Source of the DNA: Mimachlamys varia
Lineage: Eukaryota; Mollusca; Bivalvia; Pectinida; Pectinidae
Reading direction: 5' to 3'
NCBI GenBank assembly: GCA_947623455.1
Contig: OX392528.1
Coordinates: forward strand, 56,500,322-56,564,321
DNA length: 64,000 nt
Numbering within the stretch: position 1 is the first letter of the stretch; the number at the start of each line of letters is the position of its first letter. The notes under the pieces were generated by a model. The model was not told the DNA's origin. It was given only the letters and a program-made list of their open reading frames with translations, and did no database searches. Below are positions 57,301 to 64,000 of the stretch, piece after piece. The translations under genes and the position numbers were made by a program.

Positions 57301-60300
57301 AATACCACGGTATACCACGGTATTTAAGCAGATACTGTGGTACTTACCACGGTATACCACCTTGATTGAATGTTTGAGTTAGCTAAAGGTCTCTGGCTGT
57401 TTTTGTTCTGAAGCCAATCAACAGGAGGCCTGCCATAAGTGTCTCTTTGTGTTATCCTATAATATTGATTGAGTGAAGCTATTTCTGTCCTAGTTGATCA
57501 GCAAACTTACAGGAACTTATAATTAAACCATATTGGAATTCCTACAGATCTATGTAAGGAATAGTTCATTGATAAGTTAAATAAAAGTTCCCTAAAATTG
57601 GTACAGGACTAATGTACCACGGTACGTACCATCACACCTTTATATCACGGTATACCGGTATACCGGTAAAAAACGCCCAGCCCTATCCATGACTCATTGT
57701 TAAACGTTTGTATCACCTAATAACACTTCATTTTTGCATCGAAATACGGAACAACTTATTGTCGAGGGATCTTATCGCTGTACGTCTACCTATTTAAAGT
57801 TCCACCAAGGACATACAGGCAAATCTTACAAAGTAGACAAACGCACCCCAAACCACTACAATGTAAAACCAACACTACCAATTGCTTTTGTGCTCAGAAT
57901 GTGATTATGATGGTTTGTCATATTTCTTGGTCTCTAAACACGGATCTTGCCGTTTTAAACGCGGCGTCCAACAGACCAGTGGACTCTTCGCCAAGATCTA
58001 AAATTCCATTTCCGGTTATCACGTGTCCATTTTGCCTTCCAGTTAACTGGTCGACGAGAGCGTTACGCCGGCTAACGCGAACATCAATATTGCCGTTCCA
58101 CTTTCCTCTGAGCCTGTTGGCAATGGCGTATTGAATCCCATATTCGACAGCGTCCTGTCTACTGCCTACTGCTTAAACAATTAAAATATAACAAGCAGTA
58201 TGCAGCAAGCAGCAGGACGCTGTCGTGTATGTAATTCCATAGTAGGGTAAATATTACCTTTGTTCATACGTTGCCCATTATATCATCGATTTTGTGTTTT
58301 ATTAATTAACACAATTGTTGTTCACGATTCTTTAACGGTTCCTTGTTTATTCTGGGTGTGTTGAATGGAAAACCTCTATTTCTATTACGTTGACATGATA
58401 TTATTGAATTATATTTAATTCACTTCAAACTATGGGAGGCACTAATTGATGAACTTGTACTGACAATTCCTCTCCACAGATTATAAAGAGACGTTTGACC
58501 TGTTTGATGAAAACAAGGATGGGAAGATAACTCGGGATGAACTGAAGAATGTAATGACCAAACTACGTCAGAATCCCACAGACGAGGAGATCAGGGATAT
58601 GATCAATGAGATCGATCTAGATGGTAAACAAAAGACATTTTATCTATACAATTGGTTAAAATAAACTGACAAAATCAAGTAAACGAAACTTGCTATAAAT
58701 AAGAGTTTCTAATATCTTAAAAGTAAACACTACAATACACCGCAAGGGAAAATAACGTTAAGTTATGGAAGATATTAAGCTTACTCCTAAAAACAATGAA
58801 ATAGAAAACTTCATAACACACTTAAACTTAATCTGTGATCGTTTTTCATGTGTGACTGGATGAGTGGTTTGTATTCATCAAAAGGATGATCACTAAATGT
58901 TAACAAGTGTTGAACAGATCAATATACTGGTAGTCTCCCTTCGACTACCCTCATCAATTTGACATTCTAGATTCGTTTCTCATAAACAAGGTAAATAAAG
59001 TCTTTACATTTCATGATATCACATCGGAAGCAATCTAGATCGAAAGAGAAAAAAATTTCTTTCAATAATCTCTGTTGGTAACGTCAATGACACGTTAACT
59101 TCCAAGTGGGTAGCGTCAATGTTACACTAAATCAACAATGGGTAGCGTCAATGACACTAAATCCACAATGGGTAGCGTCAATGACACTAAATCCACAATG
59201 GGTAGCGTCAATGACACTAAATCCACAATGGGTAGCGACAATCAATCACACACTAAATCCCTAGTGGGTAGCGTCATTAACACACTAAATCCCTAGTGGG
59301 TAGCGTCAATGACACACTAAATCCCTAGTGGGTAGCGTCAATGACACACTAAATCCCTAGTGGGTAGCGTCATTGACACACTAAATCCCTAGTGGGTAGC
59401 GTCAATGACACACTAAATCCCTAGTGGGTAGCGTCAATGACACATTAAATCCCTAGTGGGTAGCGTCATTAACACACTAAATCCCTAGTGGGTAGCGTCA
59501 TCAACACACTAAATCCCTAGTGAGTAGCGTCAATGACACACTAAATCCCTAGTGGGTAGCGTCATTGACACACTAAATCCCTAGTGGGTAGCGTCATTGA
59601 CACACTAAATCCCTAGTGGGTAGCGTCATTAACATACTAATTCCCTAGTGGGTAGCGACAATGACACACTAAATCCCTAGTGGGTAGCGACAATGACACA
59701 CTAAATCCCTAGTAGGTAGCGTCATTAACACACTAAATCCCTAGTGAGTAGCGTCAATGACACACTAAATCCCTAGTGGGTAGCGTCATTGACACACTAA
59801 ATCTCTAGTGGGTAGCGTCAATGACACACTAAATCCCTAGTGGGTAGCGTCAATGGTACACTAAATCCCTAGTGGGTAGCGTCAATGACACACTAAATCC
59901 CTAGTTGGTAGCGTCAATGACACACTAAATCCCTAGTGGGTAGCGTCATTGACACACTAAATCCCGAGTGGGTAGCGTCATTGACACACTAAATCCCTAG
60001 TGGGTAATGTCAATGACACACTATATCCCTAGTGGGTAACGTCAATGACACACTAAATCCCTAGTGGGTAACGTCAATGACACACTAAATCCCTAGTGGG
60101 TAGCGTCAATGACACACTAAATCCCTAGTGGGTAACGTCAATGACACACTAAATCCCTAGTGGGTAGCGTCAATGACACACTAAATCCCTTGTGGGTAGC
60201 GCCATTAAAACACTAAATCCCTAGTGGGTAGCGACAATGACACACTAAATCCCTAGTTGGTAGCGTCAATGACACACTAAATCCCTAGTGGGTAGCGTCA

Positions 60301-61871
60301 TTGACACACTAAATCCCGAGTGGGTAGCGTCATTGACACACTAAATCCCTAGTGGGTAACGTCAATGACACACTAAATCCCTAGTGGGTAACGTCAATGA
60401 CACACTAAATCCCTAGTGGGTAGCGTCAATGACACACTAAATCCCTAGTGGGTAGCGTCAATGACACACTAAATCCCTTGTGGGTAGCGCCATTAAAACA
60501 CTAAATCCCTAGTGGGTAGCGTCATTGACACACTAAATCCCTAGTGGGTAGCGTCAATGATACACTAAATCCCTAGTTGGTAGCGTCAATGACACACTAA
60601 ATCCCTAGTCGGTAGCGTCATAAACACACTAAATTCCTAGTGGGTAGCGTCGATGACACACTAAATCCCTAGTTGGTAGCGTCAAACACGTATTGTGTTC
60701 TAACTTACATTATCATTGTTTAAACTGGTGAGGCTGACGATCAGAAATCTAAACAGAAACTACACTGTGTACCGTTTCCTTGTCCCTCGTTTGTTCCGGT
60801 GTATTTGCAGACGATGCCCTAGTACATATGTCTCTCTTTACTCCTTGGTGCAATATACATTATTCATTTTAAGACTGCTGACATTTATTTACATTTCAAT
60901 CAATCATTTGTTGACAGAAAATGGAACAATAGACTTCACTGAATTTTTAAACATGATGCATAATAGTTCTAAAGAGGACGCAGAGGAGGAGTTCAGAGAG
61001 GCGTTCCGAATGTTCGACAAAAACAACGATGGAATGATAGACGAAGAAGAACTAAGAGATGTTATGACAGCTCTAGGAGAACGACTAACTGACGCACAGA
61101 TAAAAGAAATGATCATAGAGGCCGATTTGAATGGAGACGGACTCATAAACTACCACGGTAAGGATGTAAATTATAGTTCATTTTCACTTATAGATCTTAG
61201 ACGAAAATGCTAAGCAAACGTCACATGGTTTACCTATAATCTTGTAATGACGTGTGACGATTACAGAGGCGAATTTAGGGGACCGCAATGCATTCTGCGA
61301 GATATGACCTGTTCACTAAATAGCAGGAAATTGAAAGAAACCAAATCTGAGCAATTTGACGGGAGTTGCTTCCCTTTATTCCGTTTACTGTTAATGTACA
61401 ATGTACGAAAGAAAAACAAATGTTTGGGGTTCCACTGAAAGTAAACGAAATCCTGTATTTCAGAAAAAAAGTATATTTTTGACACAAAAAGAAGTTAATA
61501 AGACAATTTTGAAAGGCTGTGTCTGTTTTTGTTAGGGCACGTTGAGTACTCATCCTCATTATCTAAGGTTTACGTTTACCTACGCGTAGGTGACATATTA
61601 GGCCCTGGATATCGAGGATGGTGGAGTGTTCTGGATAATATCATGTACAGTTCTGAAGTTAGATGATTACGAAACACACTTTACGACTTGTATTCATGTA
61701 CAGTTTGAAATAGTATTGGAATTTATCTATTAGATAATTGACTTTTTGAACTGGTCTTATATCATTGATATCGATATGTGTTGAAACAGGTAAAATTTGA
61801 GTTGTCTCTCTTACTATGCTTTTTCCTTTCTTGCTTTTTTAGAGTTCAAACTAGTAATGATATCAAAATGA
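45302..61871 (+). CDS. Gene D: calmodulin-like EF-hand protein, 5 exons, 150 aa
   Basis: Exons 45302-45304 (tentative), 52952-52988, 58480-58623, 60918-61157 and 61843-61871 give 150 residues beginning [19 protein letters not shown]. All four loops look competent: EF1 23-34 ([12 protein letters not shown]), EF2 59-70 ([12 protein letters not shown]), EF3 95-106 ([12 protein letters not shown]), EF4 131-142 ([12 protein letters not shown]). The N-terminal extension before EF1 is two residues longer than in calmodulin. The central linker [16 protein letters not shown] is acidic and calmodulin-like. It ends EFKLVMISK. It is inferred to be a Ca2+ sensor with four working sites. Exons 2-5 are firm; the ATG exon is the best consensus ATG|GTAAGT upstream but lies 7.6 kb away across a minisatellite. 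Introns 1 and 3 each carry a large minisatellite; intron 2 carries MITEs. Confidence 0.87.
45400..46600. other. Intron 1 of gene D, proximal part
   Basis: No exon or repeat family was recognised in this AT-rich part of the intron. Confidence 0.4.
46605..46790 (+). mobile_element. SINE, head-truncated
   Basis: 'catggggtttttttccgggt' and 'actggggtttcctcccacaa' form the central domain; the tail 'gccaacaagagtgataaata', 'taagttggataacttgtttc' and 'ataattgttgtaaaataaat' matches the SINE at 17037-17215. Confidence 0.7.
47211..47260. repeat. 20-bp perfect-arm hairpin upstream of the 22-bp array
   Basis: The left arm cgtcggcactttccgtaaac (47211-47230) pairs with gtttacggaaaatgccgacg (47241-47260) with one mismatch. 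A diverged relative lies at 52314-52370, on the other side of the array. Confidence 0.8.
47995..52275. repeat. 22-bp minisatellite, about 190 copies, with 1.59-kb higher-order duplication
   Basis: The unit is 'aagttacctgtacccgtcca' plus 'ac' or 'at'. Variants (cccatcc, ctatacccg, gctatctaac, and an occasional extra 'tgtacc') mark individual units. A run of about 1588 bp starting near 49010 is repeated almost base for base starting near 50598, shown for example by 'atgttacctgtcacaatcca' near 49074 and 50662. It lies in intron 1 of gene D. Short + strand ORFs in it are artefacts. Confidence 0.96.
52314..52370. repeat. Diverged hairpin downstream of the 22-bp array
   Basis: cttcggcactttccgtagac (52314-52333) and gtgtacggagtgccgattg (52352-52370) form an imperfect stem, matching the hairpin at 47211-47260 in arm sequence and order. 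Confidence 0.65.
52952..52988 (+). CDS. Gene D exon 2
   Basis: The acceptor TTTATTTTGCAG precedes GCT GGT CTG GAC; the donor is TTGGCTG|GTAAGA. It encodes [12 protein letters not shown] plus one base of Asp14. Confidence 0.85.
53000..54540. other. Gene D intron 2, proximal part
   Basis: AT-rich intron without recognised genes. Near 54003-54035 a short pair (gactgcgaatatattaccgtatacgcagt) echoes the hairpin arms at 54550-54677. Confidence 0.4.
54550..54677. repeat. 47-bp-arm hairpin
   Basis: The left arm 54550-54596 (ataaggattgtacctcattt ... gtagtatgcccgc) is the near-perfect complement of 54631-54677 (gcgggcatactaccgtatac ... gcaatccttat), with a 34-base loop. It is probably a MITE in intron 2 of gene D, ending about 20 bp before the next MITE. 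Confidence 0.85.
54697..55088. mobile_element. MITE with TTAA-AGGCCCAATATACGTAAC termini, copy 2
   Basis: It has the same ends and interior as 23238-23617, in the same orientation, bounded by TTAA on both sides. The copies share blocks such as 'atccagttgataacca' and 'aggtggggcccacttcaa' and differ by scattered substitutions and a 10-base extension near the right end. Confidence 0.85.
55100..56110. other. Gene-free part of gene D intron 2
   Basis: Nothing was recognised; the + ORF at 55759-55971 has no motif or splice support. Confidence 0.4.
56119..56337. mobile_element. MITE with CTGTAAAAG termini, copy 2 (inverted)
   Basis: It starts CTGTAAAAGTGGAATTGTTC, the complement of the right end of copy 1 (8684-8918), and ends TTTTGCAG. 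TA flanks both ends. Shared interior words include 'ttcgcggtgtgga' and 'tatccacacgcgaa'. Confidence 0.72.
57276..57685. mobile_element. hAT-type MITE, 410 bp, with 8-bp target duplication
   Basis: TCCATGAC flanks both sides (57268-57275 and 57686-57693). The element starts TAGAGCAGGGT and the complement of its end is TAGGGCTGGGC. Subterminal 'taccacggtataccacggta' and 'atcacggtataccggtatac' words lie at both ends in opposing orientation. The 8-bp duplication and TIR type fit the hAT superfamily. It has no coding capacity. Confidence 0.78.
57918..58154 (-). pseudogene. Possible coding fragment or terminal exon of unknown function
   Basis: The minus strand is open for 78 codons before TGA (57918-57920) and reads like real protein: [39 protein letters not shown] and [17 protein letters not shown]. 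It is GC-richer than its surroundings. The upstream edge GTAGACAG|GACGCTGTC could be an acceptor, and an in-frame stop lies just beyond. I do not recognise the family. It is not an ATG-initiated ORF. It may be a terminal exon of an overlapping gene, a processed-gene remnant or a transposon piece. Confidence 0.35.
58145..58225. repeat. Hairpin with 30-bp arms
   Basis: cgacagcgtcctgtctactg (58145 onward) pairs with the right arm ending agcaggacgctgtcg (58225), around an AT-rich loop. It overlaps the edge of the minus-strand open stretch at 57918-58154. Confidence 0.7.
58480..58623 (+). CDS. Gene D exon 3 (EF1)
   Basis: The acceptor ATTCCTCTCCACAG precedes AT TAT AAA GAG; the donor is CTAGATG|GTAAAC. 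Its length (144 nt) equals that of gene C exon 3. Confidence 0.92.
59085..60690. repeat. 32-bp minisatellite, about 50 copies, in intron 3 of gene D
   Basis: The unit is 'tagcgtcaatgacacactaa' with 'atccctagtggg'. The first units (59085-59240) are a shorter older form. A multi-unit block near 59905-60190 recurs near 60255-60490, recognisable by the rare 'ctagttggtagcg' and 'atcccgagtggg' variants in the same order. Confidence 0.95.
60918..61157 (+). CDS. Gene D exon 4 (EF2 end, EF3, EF4)
   Basis: The acceptor ATTTGTTGACAG precedes AA AAT GGA ACA; the donor is TACCACG|GTAAGG. Its length (240 nt) equals that of gene A exon 2. Confidence 0.93.
61843..61871 (+). CDS. Gene D exon 5 (C-terminus)
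   Basis: The acceptor CTTGCTTTTTTAG precedes AG TTC AAA CTA; the exon encodes (E)FKLVMISK then TGA (61869-61871). Confidence 0.9.
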
Positions 61872-62380
61872 AGGTGGAGCGAAGAATAATGATCATATTT
61901 CATCCTCACGGAATGCCTTTCCAGTGATTTCCAAGATGGATTCTGATTCAGGAACTTTAACATGTGACAACTGGCCCACAGTGACTTTTGTTCAGAGCGG
62001 AAGTGACGTCGTATCTGGTGATAGGTGAAATTGCTGCTGATAAAATCCTTCATTTGTTTTTTGCACCTTTTGGATATAATTTACCAGCTGTAAACGTCGT
62101 ATCGGACAACTATCTATTAGCCTTTGTTTGTCATATGTTATCGTTGATAATTGACCATCATTTTGGACATTGGAACACCGAGTGCGGCTGACCTCTCAGT
62201 TTTTCCTGTGATATCCTTGTTTTAAACAAGTAACAAAATAGTTCTTAGTACGTTTAAACCAATCACCCTGCTTGATCTTACAACACCCAGAGCTACGTTG
62301 TAATATATCCATCACGTGAACAATATTTGATATCTACTAAGACATTATTATATGAATCTCGTTTACTCGTATAGCACATA

Positions 62381-62386
62381 AATAAA
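62381..62386 (+). terminator. Candidate polyadenylation signal of gene D
   Basis: AATAAA is followed by a second AATAAA-like word, about 510 bp after the gene D stop. It is supported by position only. Confidence 0.35.
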
Positions 62387-62399
62387 ATAAATCGGACGG

Positions 62400-64000
62400 A
62401 CTTGACCTATTCTGCGACATATTATGGGTACATGTTGCAGATTTGTTGAAGACTAATACGTTTTGTTTGTTTATGGGTGTGTATCCGGATGACTGGGGGT
62501 AGAACCTGGCAGTCGACATAAGCACTTGTGATTCCAACATATCATAGATTGTTTTGCAATATATTACTCATTTACATATCTATTTTCTTTATCATTCTTA
62601 TCTATGAATCCTTAAAAAAATCTACATATATATCCGAAATGTTGTATTATATTCAATACCTTCTTTATTATAAGTTTTACAAGATCGATACTCTCTGTGT
62701 CATTTCTATACTCTTATGCCTTATACTTATATAAAATATGGAGAGGTTCCGAAACAATTTTTATTTGTCACGTATTCAGCCTAATTGTTTATACAATGTA
62801 TTACTTGAGATTTATTCCAAATGTAAAACCTATATTGTACTATATTTCTTGTCTATGAGATTCTAAACTTTACCCTGGAGAAGTTTTGAAGCTTAAATTT
62901 GATTTATTTTACCCCCAACCCCCTTTTTGTATACTTTTGAGTTGTTCCGAATACCCTGGCCAACTATCCATATTCCTTTGCACCGTTAAGGCAGCTGTTT
63001 GTTAATAGTATGGATCCTTACTGTAGTAAGACCAAACTGACAATTTTAATTGATTTATGTCAATTTAAAAATATTTTTTTTAATTATAAGTTCTGGTCGG
63101 GCACTAGGTACTACATGTAGTTCACAAGACGGCCTCATCTTTTAAAGAGATTTCGGATTGCAATTGTATATATTTATTTCGGATGATTTGTTCAAATGTG
63201 TATGTAGTTATCAAAGAATATCCGAACAAATGTAAGTGGTTATTTGATAAGTACAACCAAAGGAGATCCGAACGTCAGTGTTATTAGATTTGTGACAACA
63301 GACAAAGCAGACTAGATATATTTGTATATTTGAGATTACAGGTGTATTTGACGAGTGGATATTGAACCCTGTTACCTAACCCTATCTCCAGGGTCTTGAC
63401 AAAAGGTTTTTATATGAATAAAATTATTTGTCCATACAATATTGATGTTGTTTTTCCTCTATAGGTATGCTAGTTATGCGTGGTTATGTATATTTTGCTT
63501 AATTCAATTATTCCTAAATTAAAACACACATTAACGGAAACACTCGTATTTCTCAAGCATAACATAAAAAATGATTGTAAACAGCACTTTTCGACATGTT
63601 ACTATATGGAAACTAGCTACAAGCCGGTATGGAAAATAGCGATTTCGGCTTTATATTACTGTATGGTTTCTTCGATTGTTAAAACAGAAAGGAGTTGCAA
63701 TATCAATATGAACAGAATTGTGAACATCTCCTACAAAGAAAACGCATACGAAATTTGTGACCGTGAAACGTCATTAAAATCAAGAGACCACACACATAAT
63801 TTGTAGGGGGAAAAAACAACAACATTCGACGTAAAATAGTTCTCCTCTCTATACACTCCGAATATGGCATACATTCTTATACGTTTGATTTTTCGAAATT
63901 TCGAAATCAATTTAAACAAACAACGGCAAAACCGAGAGCTTGAAAACAATAAAAGTAGTATTCGAATAATATCACTTCCGCGCTTCTCGGAAATCCAATT
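62400..64000. other. Gene-free end of window
   Basis: No exon, RNA gene or repeat family was recognised. The + ORF at 63480-63806 (108 codons) has no recognisable domain. Confidence 0.4.

Noticed and set aside
7775..61871. Calling one of the four genes the organism's true calmodulin
   Set aside because: Animal calmodulin is almost invariant; all four proteins differ at many positions, in linker length or in Ca2+ ligands.
61988..62191. Small + ORF after gene D as an extra exon
   Set aside because: It starts beyond the gene D stop codon, has no EF-hand or other motif and no acceptor in frame.

Overview
This is an AT-rich, intron-rich animal nuclear genome window. All convincing genes have GT-AG introns. 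Short exons sit in kilobases of noncoding DNA, and the window is full of minisatellites, tRNA-derived SINEs, MITEs and decayed retroelements. The repeat types, together with frequent ACATGTA-type words, suggest a marine mollusc, most likely a bivalve. That placement is inferred from composition and repeat style; no species marker was identified.

The core of the window is a head-to-tail cluster of four calmodulin-like EF-hand genes, all on the + strand: A (7775-13956, 144 aa), B (19119-22986, 144 aa), C (26305-34777, 151 aa) and D (45302?-61871, 150 aa). I assembled them from splice sites. In B, C and D the coding region has five exons: a lone ATG, a short N-terminal exon, an EF1 exon, a large EF2-EF3-EF4 exon and a short C-terminal exon. 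Two introns fall at the same codon in all four genes: codon 4 of the EF2 loop and codon 12 of the EF4 loop, both phase 1. The EF2-loop position is also where animal calmodulin genes are split. Gene A lacks the two 5' introns and has a TATA box just before its ATG. The paralogues differ in which calcium ligands survive: D looks fully canonical, B has four loops but a shortened EF3-EF4 spacer, C has Cys at the first ligand of EF1, and A has damaged EF2 and EF3. They read as diverged Ca2+ sensors from tandem duplication, not as copies of calmodulin itself.

Layout: 198-1500 holds a decayed minus-strand non-LTR retrotransposon. 4060-5955 is a 42-bp minisatellite upstream of gene A. Gene A's 5.2-kb intron contains several truncated copies of one reverse-transcriptase element, a MITE and a long palindrome. 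15.3-18.5 kb carries a 33-bp repeat, a 63-bp minisatellite, a SINE and a 103-bp duplication. Gene B follows with a SINE and a retroelement tail in its introns. 23-26.3 kb is MITE and inverted-repeat territory. Gene C has a G-rich tract in intron 2 and a 29-bp minisatellite filling intron 3. 35-45 kb between C and D carries a related 31-bp array, a 28-bp array, TIR elements and a minus-strand SINE. Gene D has a 4.3-kb 22-bp array in intron 1, several MITEs and a possible minus-strand coding fragment in intron 2, and a 32-bp minisatellite in intron 3. After 62.4 kb nothing was recognised.

The long open frames in the minisatellites are by-products of repeat periodicity, not proteins. No CRISPR array, rRNA or bona fide tRNA gene was seen.
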